Counted from the stretch's first letter, positions 52,432-61,981 are shown. The stretch is DNA of 64,000 nucleotides from CAWIVH01 sp963839475 (GCA_963839475.1 CAWIVH010000012.1:124001-188000); one strand, 5' to 3'. Program-made: numbers and translations. The notes: generated from the sequence alone by a model not told the origin.

Positions 52432-54330
52432 ATGCGAAATCGCTCCTACAAAATCGACCACTCCGTGCATTCCCGGGGTTGCTCAGGCCGACCCGTCAGA
52501 AATGGCATCCCAACACGGTTGCCACTTTGTGAAATCGCATTTCTACTATGGATGCCTGCCGTGGCGCCGCTCCTGGGCAGGATCGTTCAAGAACCAGCGA
52601 CGGTCCGCACCCCTCCGACTGCTTCCCATCCATCCAAAGGAGTAACTTTCGCCGATATTACCCGTCAAACCGGTCTAGAGAAATTCCAGCGAGTGTCCGG
52701 TATCCCAGCCAAGGATTACATTCTGGAAACCATGGGAGGCGGCTGCGCCTTTTTCGACTATGACAATGACGGATGGCAGGACATCTACCTTGTCAATGGC
52801 GGCACGACCAACGGGCTGCTGGGAAAGGAGCCCCTGCCTCGCTCGGCCCTCTATCACAACGAGCGTAACGGCACTTTTGCAGATGTCTCGCAACAAGCAG
52901 GGGTGACCAATGATCGATGGGGACAGGGCGTATGTGTCGGCGATTTCGATAATGATGGATGGGAAGACCTTTACGTCGCCAATTTCGGCGAGAACCGGCT
53001 CTACCGCAACAATCGCAATGGCACATTTACAGATATTGCCAAGCAGGCGGGGGTTGCATTGGGAGGATGGTCCAAAGGCAGTGCCTTCGGGGATTTCAAC
53101 CGCGACGGACTTCTGGACCTGTTCGTCGCCGGCTACGTGGACTATGACCCTCGCAATCCTCCTCCCGCAGCCACAGGCACGCAGGATGCGCAAGGTGCGG
53201 AAAAATCGAATACAGCTCAGGGGCTGCCGGCGCTTTACAGTCCGAATGCTTCCTATTGCCAGTACCGGGGAGTTCGCGTGAATTGCGGGCCCCGCGGGCT
53301 CAAAGGAGCATCCGACCACCTCTTCCAGAACCTTGGGAACGGCACCTTTGAAGATGTTAGCTTCAAGGCCGGAGTGTCCGATAAAGTCGCTTATTACGGG
53401 ATCGGGGTTGCCTGGTTCGATTTCGACGACGACGGCTGGCCTGATCTTTTTGTGGCCAACGACTCGCAGCCGAATTATCTGTATCGCAACCGCCAAGATG
53501 GCACCTTTGAAGATGTCAGCTACATTTCAGGAACAGCCTTCAGTGAAAATGGAACTGAACAGGCGTGCATGGGTGTCGCGGTGGGCGACTTTGACGGCGA
53601 CGGAAAAGACGACCTTCATGTCACGAATTTTGCTGACGATTCAAATACACTGTATCGGAACACCGGCAGGGGCATTTTTGAGGACATCACTTTCGCCGCA
53701 GGATTGGGAGAGATCACAATCCCCTTTGTCGGATGGGGTACCAACTTTTTCGATTTCGATAACGACGGCCGTCTGGACCTTTTCGTCGCCAACGGACATG
53801 TCTACCCCCAGGCCGATCAGGCAGAATGGAGAACAAGCTACAGACAGCGCCTGCTCCTTTTTCGAAATGTCGAATCCCATTTTTACGACATCGGATCCAG
53901 TGCGGGGGAGGCGCTTTTGAAACCTCGCTGCTCGCGTGGAACGGCCATCGGCGATTTCGACAATGACGGCGACCCGGATATCCTGATTAATAACCTGGAG
54001 GGACCCCCAACCTTGCTGAGGAACGACGGCGCCAACCAGACAGGTCATTGGCTGCAGTTGCGCCTGATCGGCGATCCCGGACAGAAAACGCCTAAAGATG
54101 CCGTGGGTACGGTGGTGTTTTGCACGGCCGGCGGACGAAGGCAGCGGGCCGAGGTCGCCAGCGGGCGAAGTTACCTTTCCCAATCGGATCTTCGGATCCA
54201 CTTTGGCTTGGGTACGGCAGATCGAGTCGAAAAACTGGAAGTGCGCTGGGCTGGCGGCTCGGTAGCTGAATACCCGATCCCGAGAGTCGATCGTATATTC
54301 ACCCTCCAGCAGGGCAAGGGAATTCGCTGA
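52432..54330 (+). CDS. CRTAC1-type FG-GAP protein with ASPIC/UnbV domain, paralogue 2
   Basis: A 632-residue protein. The N-terminus (about 1-45) carries a hydrophobic stretch (IAFLLWMPAVAPLLG) likely used for export. Integrin-like repeats follow with calcium motifs DYDNDGWQDIYL, DFDNDGWEDLYV, DFNRDGLLDLFV, DFDDDGWPDLFV, DFDGDGKDDLHV and DFDNDGDPDILI. An ASPIC/UnbV domain ends the protein (LEVRWAGGSVAEY). CQYRGVRVNCGPRGL matches the motif in the protein at 28738-30459, with a 20-residue insertion just before it. The frame opens at 52366; ATG 52432 has AGGA upstream and is preferred. Confidence 0.88.
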   Translation: MRNRSYKIDHSVHSRGCSGRPVRNGIPTRLPLCEIAFLLWMPAVAPLLGRIVQEPATVRTPPTASHPSKGVTFADITRQTGLEKFQRVSGIPAKDYILETMGGGCAFFDYDNDGWQDIYLVNGGTTNGLLGKEPLPRSALYHNERNGTFADVSQQAGVTNDRWGQGVCVGDFDNDGWEDLYVANFGENRLYRNNRNGTFTDIAKQAGVALGGWSKGSAFGDFNRDGLLDLFVAGYVDYDPRNPPPAATGTQDAQGAEKSNTAQGLPALYSPNASYCQYRGVRVNCGPRGLKGASDHLFQNLGNGTFEDVSFKAGVSDKVAYYGIGVAWFDFDDDGWPDLFVANDSQPNYLYRNRQDGTFEDVSYISGTAFSENGTEQACMGVAVGDFDGDGKDDLHVTNFADDSNTLYRNTGRGIFEDITFAAGLGEITIPFVGWGTNFFDFDNDGRLDLFVANGHVYPQADQAEWRTSYRQRLLLFRNVESHFYDIGSSAGEALLKPRCSRGTAIGDFDNDGDPDILINNLEGPPTLLRNDGANQTGHWLQLRLIGDPGQKTPKDAVGTVVFCTAGGRRQRAEVASGRSYLSQSDLRIHFGLGTADRVEKLEVRWAGGSVAEYPIPRVDRIFTLQQGKGIR

Positions 54331-54437
54331 TCCTACGGAAATCTGGCGCAGGACTCCCGTCGCCGTTTCCCTATACAAACTTTATTGACTCGCATGTTAG
54401 GGTGCGCGAATGTATTGGTTTCAGGAGGGGGAAAATC

Positions 54438-55160
54438 ATGCGTTTAAGATCAGTTTTCAAAATAGCCCTAATTATCGCGCTTGCCGGTACTTTTCTGATG
54501 GCGAAGGATTTCTGGGAAAGGCCTTATAAGGAATGGAAAAAAGCCGATGCCTTCAAGATGAAAGAAAATTCCCCATGGGCCAAGGTTCAAACCTTTACCA
54601 GTCAGGCAGCCGGTCGGGGTGCGGCCACGGACCGCGGTGGCCGCGAAACCGGTGACCGAGAGCAGTTCAACAGTGTGACGGTGCGCTTTATCTCGGCTCT
54701 TTCGATCCGCCATGCCTATATCCGAATCGCGCAGCTGATGAACAACTACGATGCGAAGACGGACGCGGAAAAGGCTGAAATTGATGCGAAATTGTCCGGC
54801 CCGCTGAAGTTTGACTTTAGCAAAACAATCTGGGTCGGCCTCGAGTTTCAATCGAACGAGCCGCGAATGAAGATGGATGTTGCGCGATTCTTCGAACAAG
54901 TGAAGGCGGAACAGCTGAAACAAAGCTGCTACCTTATAAGCGAACGGTTGGGCCGCGTCTCGATCCAGGAATACTACCCTCCCGGTCCTGATGGATTCGG
55001 CGCCAAATTCATCTTTCCGCGCACCGTTGGAGACAAGCCTGTCGTCGCACCCGAAGACAAAGAAATATCGTTCGATATGTTCCTTGAACCCGTTGGCCAG
55101 CGCGTTCTCATTCGGTTCAAAGTCAAGGAGTTGATGTACGGCGGTGAGCTATCCTACTAA
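54438..55160 (+). CDS. Exported hypothetical protein
   Basis: A 240-residue protein with a signal peptide (LRSVFKIALIIALAGTFLMA). It opens KDFWERPYKEWKKADAFKM and then has a Gly/Arg-rich linker (about 52-75), a helical part (RHAYIRIAQLMNNYDAKT) and a beta-rich C-terminal half (WVGLEFQSNEP, KFIFPRTVGDKP, VLIRFKVKELMYGGEL). I do not recognise the family; the WERPYKEW-type start occurs in other small acidobacterial secreted proteins that accompany GWxTD genes. AGGAGGGGGAAAATC precedes ATG 54438, a strong site, so the earlier in-frame ATG at 54402 is rejected. Confidence 0.78.
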   Translation: MRLRSVFKIALIIALAGTFLMAKDFWERPYKEWKKADAFKMKENSPWAKVQTFTSQAAGRGAATDRGGRETGDREQFNSVTVRFISALSIRHAYIRIAQLMNNYDAKTDAEKAEIDAKLSGPLKFDFSKTIWVGLEFQSNEPRMKMDVARFFEQVKAEQLKQSCYLISERLGRVSIQEYYPPGPDGFGAKFIFPRTVGDKPVVAPEDKEISFDMFLEPVGQRVLIRFKVKELMYGGELSY

Positions 55161-55364
55161 TAGTTGCCAGTTGTCAGTTGTCAGTTGTCGGTTGTCGGTT
55201 GAAGGGCTGCGGAATCGGTTTTCGGGCGGTATGGGAGAATTTGACTGCTGTTCCGAACTCGTCGGCTAGGAACCATTGGCGAGTTTAAAAGTAACACTTG
55301 CGAATCATATTGGGATTGCCTGCACCCGTACCTGATAGTACTGGCAACTGACAACTGGCAACTA
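55161..55364. repeat. Inverted pair of CAGTTNN heptamer arms
   Basis: The left arm (55161-55200, CAGTTGT and CGGTTGT copies) starts at the base after the stop at 55160. The right arm (55340-55364, GCAACTG/ACAACTG) is inverted. About 140 bases of unique, apparently non-coding sequence lie between. Confidence 0.8.
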
Positions 55365-55382
55365 TGTGTTTTTGGAGGCTTT

Positions 55383-58109
55383 GTGCAGCGACTGGGATTA
55401 TGGTCATTTGTATTCACAGCAATGGCCATAACCCTCGGAACAAATGCCAATCAAAACGCACAATCTCCCATTGCGAAACAGCCCGCAGCCATAGTAATTG
55501 ACTACCCGGCAGACGGAACGATATTCCCTCCTGACTTCGCCGCCCCTACCCTCCTGTGGCGCGATGCTGCCGCAACCGCAGCCTTCTGGACGATTGACAT
55601 ATCTTTCGCCGATGGCTCGTCATCCATTCAAGTCAAACCAAAAGCAGAGCTGCTGCGCATAGGTGAAATCGACCCTAAATGTGTCGCAAAAACCAACGAG
55701 CTTCCCAAGCTGACTCCGGAACAAGCCGTCACGAGGACATGGATTCCGGACAGCGAAACCTGGGCGGCCCTCAAAAAGCATTCCGTCGCCCTTCCGGCAA
55801 CACTGAAAATCACAGGATTCAGCGGCGCCGGCCCTGGGAATCCCGTTTCCAGCGGCAAAGTCCAAATTCGAACTTCCCGGGATCCCGTAGGTGCACCAAT
55901 TTTTTACAGGGATGTCCCTTTGATGCCCTCGGAATTGAAAAAGGGAGTGATCAAGCCTCTGGCGCCCAACGCACTCCCCTTGATTGCCTGGCGGCTGCGA
56001 AACGTATCGGAACCGGGAAGCCGGCGTCTGATGGGAGGGCTGCCTACATGTGCTAATTGCCATTCATTTTCACGCGACGGCAAAACCCTGGGAATGGATC
56101 TGGACGGCCCCGCCAACGACAAGGGGCTTTATGCCATCACATCCATTAAGCCACAAATGTCGATCCGCAACGAAGACGTCGTCAGGTGGAGTTCTTTCAA
56201 AAACAGGGTGGGCGATCAGCTAAGAGTCGGCTTCATGTCTCAGGTCTCGCCCGATGGAAGGTACGTCGTCACCACCATCAAGCCCGCGGCAACACCTGAA
56301 GAAGCGGCCTCGAGAGGGATTTCCATCCCGCTGCTACAGAAACTCCCGCTTTATTACGTTGCCAATTTTAACAACTACAAGTTTCTGCAGGTGTTTTACC
56401 CAACCCGCGGCATCCTGGTCTGGTACAACCGGGAGACCGGAAGGCTGCAGCCGCTGCCTGGGGCGGATGATCCCCGCTTTGCACAGACGAATGCCGTCTG
56501 GAGCCCGGACGGCAAGTACCTGGTCTTTGCGCGGGCACAGGCAAAGGATCCCTATGTCACAGGCGCCAAACTAGCCCAGTTCGCCAACGATCCGAACGAG
56601 ACTCAGATCCAGTACGACCTTTACAGGATCCCATTCAACGGCGGGAACGGAGGCCGTCCCGAACCTGTGCGCGGGGCTTCTGGAAATGGCATGAGCAATT
56701 CATTCCCAAAAATTTCTCCCGACGGCCGGTGGCTTGTCTATGTTCAGGCCCGCAATGGGCTGCTGATGCGTCCGGACGGACAGTTGTTCATTGTACCGGC
56801 CGATGGGGGGCAGGCACGGAAAATGCGCTGCAACACGACACTGATGAACTCTTGGCATAGCTTTTCCCCCAATGGCCGTTGGCTGGTCTTTTCCTCCAAA
56901 AGCCGTTCCCCATACACCCAAATGTACCTTTCACACATCGATGAAGAGGGAAACGATAGTCCGGCCATCCTGGTAGAAAACGCGACCGCCGCAAATCGGG
57001 CGGTGAATATTCCGGAATTCCTGAACATTCCGCCAAATGGAATGCTGAAGATCGACACGCCGGCAACGGAGTTTTATCGCCTGGTGGATGTTGCGAGCAA
57101 TCTGGCGGCCAAAGGACAGTATGAAGCGGCGATCGTCGAATGGAGGAAGGCACTGGCGCTGAATCCCGACGACGACCGGGCCGAGAACAACCTCGGAGTT
57201 GCGTTGGCCGCCACCGGGAAACTGAACGAGGCAATTCCCCACTTCCAAAAGGCCCTTGGGTTTAATCCGGAATCGGACGAGGCCCACACCAGTTTCGGAG
57301 CGGCCCTGGCGAATACGGGCAAAATCGATGACGCCATACCCCATTATCTAAAGGCTCTCGAGCTGAATCCGGATAACCCGGAGACGCACAGCAGTCTGGG
57401 AGCCGCGTTAGCCCAGAAAGGACGCCTCGACGAGGCTATCCCCCATTTTGAAAAAGCCCTCGAATTGAAACCGGATTACCTGGAGGCGTATGCCAATTTG
57501 GGATCGGCCCTGGTTGAAAAAGGGAGATTGGATCAGGCGGTAGTTTGCTTTGAAAAAGCGCTGAAGCTGAAACCGAAGTCAGCTCAGCTCCGCAACAGCC
57601 TCGGATTTGCCCTGCTGCTGCAAAACAAGGGGGACCTGGCGATCGCGCAGTTTTCCCGGGCACTGGAAATTTCCCCCGGGCTGGTAAACGCCCATGAAAA
57701 CCTGGGAAGCGCTCTCTTTTATCTAAAAGGGAACACTCCGGAAGCACTTGCACACTGGCGCGAGGTCTTGCGGCTGGAGCCTAATCATATCCCGGTGCTG
57801 ACACAGATGGCCTGGGTATTGTCGACCTGCCCTGATGACGCCATAAGGAATGGATCTGAAGCTGTTCGACTCGCTGAAAAGGCGGCCCAACTCACCGGCG
57901 GCACGGAATCCAGCAGCTTGGATTCTCTTGCAGCAGCCTACGCTGAAATCGGCCGGTATTCCGAAGCCGTTCAAACAGCCAGACGTGCTCGGGACCTGAC
58001 CCAAAAAATGAACAATTTGGAACTGACAAATGCCATAAGCACAAGAATTGCGCTCTACCAATCCAAAATTCCCTTCCGAGACAAGCCTGTCAAAAAAACC
58101 GCGCGCTAA
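55383..58109 (+). CDS. Exported CxxCH-motif protein with PD40/TolB-like propeller and TPRs, paralogue 2
   Basis: A 908-residue paralogue of the 45606-48395 protein with the same order: signal region, IVIDYPADGTIFPPDFAAP domain, haem-type PTCANCHSFSRDG (Cys223, Cys226, His227), PD40 blades (GFMSQVSPDGRYV, WSPDGKYLVFARA) and about seven TPRs from 570. The start is GTG 55383 with GGAGG four bases upstream. Conservation of the CxxCH and its SRDGKTLG context between the two copies suggests the motif matters. It is the first gene of a likely three-gene unit with the Fe-S membrane protein and an FG-GAP protein. Confidence 0.86.
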   Translation: MQRLGLWSFVFTAMAITLGTNANQNAQSPIAKQPAAIVIDYPADGTIFPPDFAAPTLLWRDAAATAAFWTIDISFADGSSSIQVKPKAELLRIGEIDPKCVAKTNELPKLTPEQAVTRTWIPDSETWAALKKHSVALPATLKITGFSGAGPGNPVSSGKVQIRTSRDPVGAPIFYRDVPLMPSELKKGVIKPLAPNALPLIAWRLRNVSEPGSRRLMGGLPTCANCHSFSRDGKTLGMDLDGPANDKGLYAITSIKPQMSIRNEDVVRWSSFKNRVGDQLRVGFMSQVSPDGRYVVTTIKPAATPEEAASRGISIPLLQKLPLYYVANFNNYKFLQVFYPTRGILVWYNRETGRLQPLPGADDPRFAQTNAVWSPDGKYLVFARAQAKDPYVTGAKLAQFANDPNETQIQYDLYRIPFNGGNGGRPEPVRGASGNGMSNSFPKISPDGRWLVYVQARNGLLMRPDGQLFIVPADGGQARKMRCNTTLMNSWHSFSPNGRWLVFSSKSRSPYTQMYLSHIDEEGNDSPAILVENATAANRAVNIPEFLNIPPNGMLKIDTPATEFYRLVDVASNLAAKGQYEAAIVEWRKALALNPDDDRAENNLGVALAATGKLNEAIPHFQKALGFNPESDEAHTSFGAALANTGKIDDAIPHYLKALELNPDNPETHSSLGAALAQKGRLDEAIPHFEKALELKPDYLEAYANLGSALVEKGRLDQAVVCFEKALKLKPKSAQLRNSLGFALLLQNKGDLAIAQFSRALEISPGLVNAHENLGSALFYLKGNTPEALAHWREVLRLEPNHIPVLTQMAWVLSTCPDDAIRNGSEAVRLAEKAAQLTGGTESSSLDSLAAAYAEIGRYSEAVQTARRARDLTQKMNNLELTNAISTRIALYQSKIPFRDKPVKKTAR

Positions 58110-58207
58110 TAGTACCCACACTCCCTTTTTGTTTTTTCAGCATTGATATGCCATGGCCTCGATAAGATAATGGATTTTTAGCGGTCTTCGAGCCCTTCGC
58201 GCTTTAT

Positions 58208-60187
58208 TTGGGTAAGACAAGTCTCCCGAGAGGATCTCATCAGGAAGTGTCCAGCGGTTCCAGTTCATGGTCACGGCGCCTCGCGGTGATCCTCATTCCG
58301 ACAGCCTTCGCACTTATCCCGGCTCTCGCCGCTTACCTGCGCACGCCGCCACCTCAAACCAGAGATATCCACGTCGAGACCTTCCGCTACGGCTTCAGCC
58401 CCTCTCGCATCTTCGTAAACCGGGGTGACCGTCTCAGGCTCACCTTCTCGACCCGCGATACCGGCCAGAGCTTTTTTCTCCAGGACTATGATCTTCACGT
58501 CGTGATAACGCCCGGAAGCCCCACGGTTGAGGTCCACCGGCTTTCTCGTCCCGACCTCCCACCCGAATATCAAAGCGTGGTGGAGTTGACTGCGGGACGG
58601 CCCGGCTTCTGGGGATATTTCGTTTCCAAATCACAAATCCGCAACCACACCTACAACGGCCCCCTGCATGGGACGGAGCACGGAGACCTGATCGTCGCCC
58701 CTAATTACCTGCTGCATGCGGGTCTTGGAATGCTGCTCGCCCTCCCCCTGGTCATCTTCCTATCGATGCCGGGAACCGTTGCGAGATTGAAGCCTCAACC
58801 TGCCAATCTATTTGGGATCTTTCCATGGCTAAAACGGCTCATGAAGAAACCTTCATTTCAATTCGATCTCACAATCCCCATGTTGGCCGTTTTCTACTTT
58901 GTCATCCTGGCGGGACTTCTGGGAACCAAGGTTTCGGGCCGGAATGCCGGCCCGATGGTGATCTGGATTCTCTGGCTCCCTCTGCTGATCCTGTTCCTCG
59001 TACCCCTCGGGGGCCGCATCTGGTGCCTGGTGTGTCCCCTGCCATCGCTGGGAGAATGGCTGCAGCGACGGCGTCTGGTAAAAATCACTCTGGAGCCTAT
59101 AAAAGATAAGCCCCGCCGTTTTGTGGGCATTCGCTTGACCTGGCCCGACTCGCTCCGCACCAACTGGCCAAGCCTGCTGCTGTTTCTGTTGCTGGGAACC
59201 TTCAGCACCACGATTGCCGCAGTCCCCTCACTCACCAGTTGGCTGTTGATAGGTTTGATCGCAGTGGCAGCCCTGTTGACGGTATTCCCGGAGCAGCGCC
59301 TGTTCTGCCGTCATGTCTGCCCCATAAATTCCTTCATAAGCCTCTACGCTACGACAGGCCTTCTGGCAGCGCGAGCGGTGTCCTCCGACACCTGCCTTCA
59401 TTGCAGCGACAGGTTCTGTCTCACGGGGAGCGCCAAAGGCTGGGGATGCCCTTACGGGCTGTGCATGGGTGACGTCAAGGACAACTATTCTTGCGGTATG
59501 TGCACCGAATGCGTGAAGACCTGCGCTTATGACAACGTCGCTTTCTTCCTGCAAGGTCCGGATAGGAAACCGGAGATTCCGAGTTACGGAGTGGCATGGC
59601 AGGCGATCGTGATGTTTGCGTTGTCCATAATTTATTGCGTCGTCAATCTCGGGGCCTGGCATCAGGTCCGTGAGTGGATCGACATCGTCGACAAAGAAAA
59701 CTGGGGCGCTTTCACTCTCTATGCCATCGCGGTCTGGTCACTCTGCTTGGGAATTCTGCCGCTTCTCTTCTACCTTCTCACGAAGGCCGGTTTATGGCTG
59801 GCCAACTCAAAACAGCCGCCCGGACAGGCGTTCCGCGCCGGTTCCGCTTCGCTGATACCGCTGGGCCTGGCCGGTTGGATTTCCTTCGCCGTTGCGATGC
59901 TCCTGTCCATGATGACGTTCGTCCTTCAGAGTCTCTCGGATCCGTTCAATTGGGGATGGGATTTACTGGGCACCGCCGGAAGCCGCTGGCATATAATCTG
60001 GGCTCCGGGGATTCCCTGGATTCAAGTAATCTGCATCCTTGCAGGAGTCCTGTATTCGTTGAAAACGGTTTACCTGTGCTGGCAGGAGACCTCTCCAAAC
60101 CGGCGCAGCACGATCATGGGATCGATGCCTCTATCAGCATTCATAACGATGGTGGGAGCGGGGATGATCTGGTTCTTTGCCGGATGA
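58208..60187 (+). CDS. Membrane protein with periplasmic cupredoxin-like domain and polyferredoxin (NapH/CcoG-like) clusters
   Basis: A 659-residue membrane protein. One N-terminal helix (about 25-43) precedes a cupredoxin-like domain (about 50-160, FRYGFSPSRIFVNRGDRLRL ... GRPGFWGYF). That domain keeps the fold pattern of cytochrome oxidase subunit II but has no Cys ligands. Several membrane helices carry NapH-type motifs: GGRIWCLVCPLP near 280 and FCRHVCPINSF near 365. Cys-rich segments follow (CLHCSDRFCLTG, WGCPYGLCMGD, CGMCTECVKTC). It probably passes electrons across or along the inner membrane. The start is uncertain: TTG 58208 or GTG 58247; no clear ribosome site. The next gene begins 12 bases downstream. 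Confidence 0.83.
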   Translation: MGKTSLPRGSHQEVSSGSSSWSRRLAVILIPTAFALIPALAAYLRTPPPQTRDIHVETFRYGFSPSRIFVNRGDRLRLTFSTRDTGQSFFLQDYDLHVVITPGSPTVEVHRLSRPDLPPEYQSVVELTAGRPGFWGYFVSKSQIRNHTYNGPLHGTEHGDLIVAPNYLLHAGLGMLLALPLVIFLSMPGTVARLKPQPANLFGIFPWLKRLMKKPSFQFDLTIPMLAVFYFVILAGLLGTKVSGRNAGPMVIWILWLPLLILFLVPLGGRIWCLVCPLPSLGEWLQRRRLVKITLEPIKDKPRRFVGIRLTWPDSLRTNWPSLLLFLLLGTFSTTIAAVPSLTSWLLIGLIAVAALLTVFPEQRLFCRHVCPINSFISLYATTGLLAARAVSSDTCLHCSDRFCLTGSAKGWGCPYGLCMGDVKDNYSCGMCTECVKTCAYDNVAFFLQGPDRKPEIPSYGVAWQAIVMFALSIIYCVVNLGAWHQVREWIDIVDKENWGAFTLYAIAVWSLCLGILPLLFYLLTKAGLWLANSKQPPGQAFRAGSASLIPLGLAGWISFAVAMLLSMMTFVLQSLSDPFNWGWDLLGTAGSRWHIIWAPGIPWIQVICILAGVLYSLKTVYLCWQETSPNRRSTIMGSMPLSAFITMVGAGMIWFFAG

Positions 60188-60199
60188 TCGGAAGGTGTA

Positions 60200-61645
60200 A
60201 TGAAAAAGAAAAACAGAGCCAATGCCTCTGCGGAAGAGTCGACCCGATTGGACAAGGCCAGGCTTAATCGCCCGATAACCCCGGGGAAAAAGGGGTCCAG
60301 CCTCCTCCCCGGCATCGTGATCGGCGCAGTGCTTCTGGGCGTTCCGCTGCTGGTTCTGACTTATCAGGCTCATCGCACCGGTCTGTCTGTCGGCCAGATG
60401 CTGGCGCATATATTCAAAGGGGCGCGGAAAGAAACCGTGGCGACGCCCCTTGCCGCACAGCCGCACGGTAAGAACATCGATTTCCTCTCGCCGAGTCCGA
60501 TCGGTTTCCCGGCGACCGATCCTCCGCGGATCGGCAGCCTCACCATGGTAGACCTGGACCATGACGGCCTGATGGACATCCTGGTTTGCGACATGCTGGC
60601 CAACCGCGTCGGGTGGATCCGGCAGTTTCCGGTCGGGGTCTATACCGAGAAGTGGGTGAGCCCGGTGCTCTCTGCGCCGGCACATGTGAGTGCGAGCGAC
60701 ATCGATGGCGATGGCGATCTTGATCTCCTGACGGCCTGCATGGGCCAGCTCTTCCCCAGCAACGACAAGATCGGATCCGTTGTTGTTTTGGAAAATGACG
60801 GCAGGCAGAACTTCACCCCGCACGTCCTCATCGATCATGTCGCCCGTGTGACGGACGTGCGCGCGGCCGATTTCAACAAGGATGGCCGGCTCGACCTCAT
60901 CGTGGGACAGTTCGGCTATGACGACGGCGAAACTCGCTGGATGGAAAACCTCGGAGGCTGGAAGTTCGAGTCGCACATGCTGCAAACCCTTTCCGGGGTG
61001 ATCCACACAATCCCGATGGATATCGATAACGACGGGGATGTGGACGTCGTCAGCATGGTCAGCCAGGAGTGGGAAGAGATCTATCTTTTCGAAAATGACG
61101 GAAAGGGCAACTTCAAGTCTCACCTCCTCTGGGGAAGCACGAACGAGGATTACGGCAGCAGCGGCATGAGAATTGCGGACATGAACGGCGACGGGCGCAT
61201 GGACATCCTGTTCACGAACGGCGACGCCTTCGATTATCTTCCGCCCCGGCCGAGGCCCTGGCACAGCGTCCAGTGGTTGGAAAACAAAGGCGGCTTGAAG
61301 TTCGAGCATCACCCCATCGGCAAGTTCGAGGGGGCGAGTGGAGCCGTCGCGGCCGACGTCGACGGGGACGGCGACATGGATGTCGTCGCGGTCAGCTGCT
61401 ACAACTTCTGGGAGAAACCGGAATCCCAGAGCATGATCTGGTTCGAGAATGACGGGAAGATGAATTTCACCGAGAACGACATCGCACACTCACCTACCCA
61501 CCTGATCAGCCTGGAAGCGGCAGATATGAACAAGGACGGCAAGCCCGACTTCGTCACGGTCAGGATGAATGTTTATCCGCCATTCACCAAAGATGGCCGC
61601 GTCACGCTCTGGCTCAATCACTGGGGCTCAAGCCAAAGCCAATAG
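60200..61645 (+). CDS. Membrane-anchored FG-GAP/VCBS repeat protein
   Basis: A 481-residue protein with a basic cytosolic N-terminus, one membrane anchor (about 35-55, LLPGIVIGAVLLGVPLLVLTY) and an exported beta-propeller. Seven calcium-type repeats are visible: DLDHDGLMDILV, DIDGDGDLDLLT, DFNKDGRLDLIV, DIDNDGDVDVVS, DMNGDGRMDILF, DVDGDGDMDVVA and DMNKDGKPDFVT. It lacks the ASPIC/UnbV domain of the two CRTAC1-type proteins. The 12-bp gap to the Fe-S membrane protein and the AAGGTG upstream of the ATG indicate co-translation with it. Confidence 0.88.
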   Translation: MKKKNRANASAEESTRLDKARLNRPITPGKKGSSLLPGIVIGAVLLGVPLLVLTYQAHRTGLSVGQMLAHIFKGARKETVATPLAAQPHGKNIDFLSPSPIGFPATDPPRIGSLTMVDLDHDGLMDILVCDMLANRVGWIRQFPVGVYTEKWVSPVLSAPAHVSASDIDGDGDLDLLTACMGQLFPSNDKIGSVVVLENDGRQNFTPHVLIDHVARVTDVRAADFNKDGRLDLIVGQFGYDDGETRWMENLGGWKFESHMLQTLSGVIHTIPMDIDNDGDVDVVSMVSQEWEEIYLFENDGKGNFKSHLLWGSTNEDYGSSGMRIADMNGDGRMDILFTNGDAFDYLPPRPRPWHSVQWLENKGGLKFEHHPIGKFEGASGAVAADVDGDGDMDVVAVSCYNFWEKPESQSMIWFENDGKMNFTENDIAHSPTHLISLEAADMNKDGKPDFVTVRMNVYPPFTKDGRVTLWLNHWGSSQSQ

Positions 61646-61981
61646 CTTCCAATCGCATCGCTTGGCCAAAGGCAAAATTTAAAGACACAAGGAACGCCGA
61701 AGAACCTTCCTAACCGGGTAACCAACCCGTTTGGGAATCGAGGCGCCTTAACCTGCCCGAATTAAATGGAGCCAGGTTGATGGAGGGCAAAAGGACGATC
61801 CGAGCTGGAAATGCTTTATTCCCTGTGCGGATAGATTTTGTCACCGAGCTCCGCCATGGAGAACTAGAATCAGGAGCAAAAAAGAATTAGTTAGAGTATA
61901 TTCGCTTTCGAAACCGAGGTCTCAGGATCAACCCGGATTGCCTATTGGCCGCGCGGGAATGTCATCAATCAGGGGGGAATT
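61646..61981. other. Intergenic region without a recognised gene
   Basis: 336 bases. Only short features are visible: a small hairpin CGGGT-AACCA-ACCCG near 61717-61731, a TATATT about 85 bases before the next ATG without a good -35, and a GGGGGG ribosome site next to that ATG. Confidence 0.5.

Noticed and set aside
60134..61489. 451-codon reverse frame over the FG-GAP gene
   Set aside because: Shadow of repeated calcium-loop codons; the forward frame has seven clear motifs.
61700..61740. CGGGT/ACCCG mini-hairpin as a terminator
   Set aside because: Five base pairs and no T-tract; could occur by chance.
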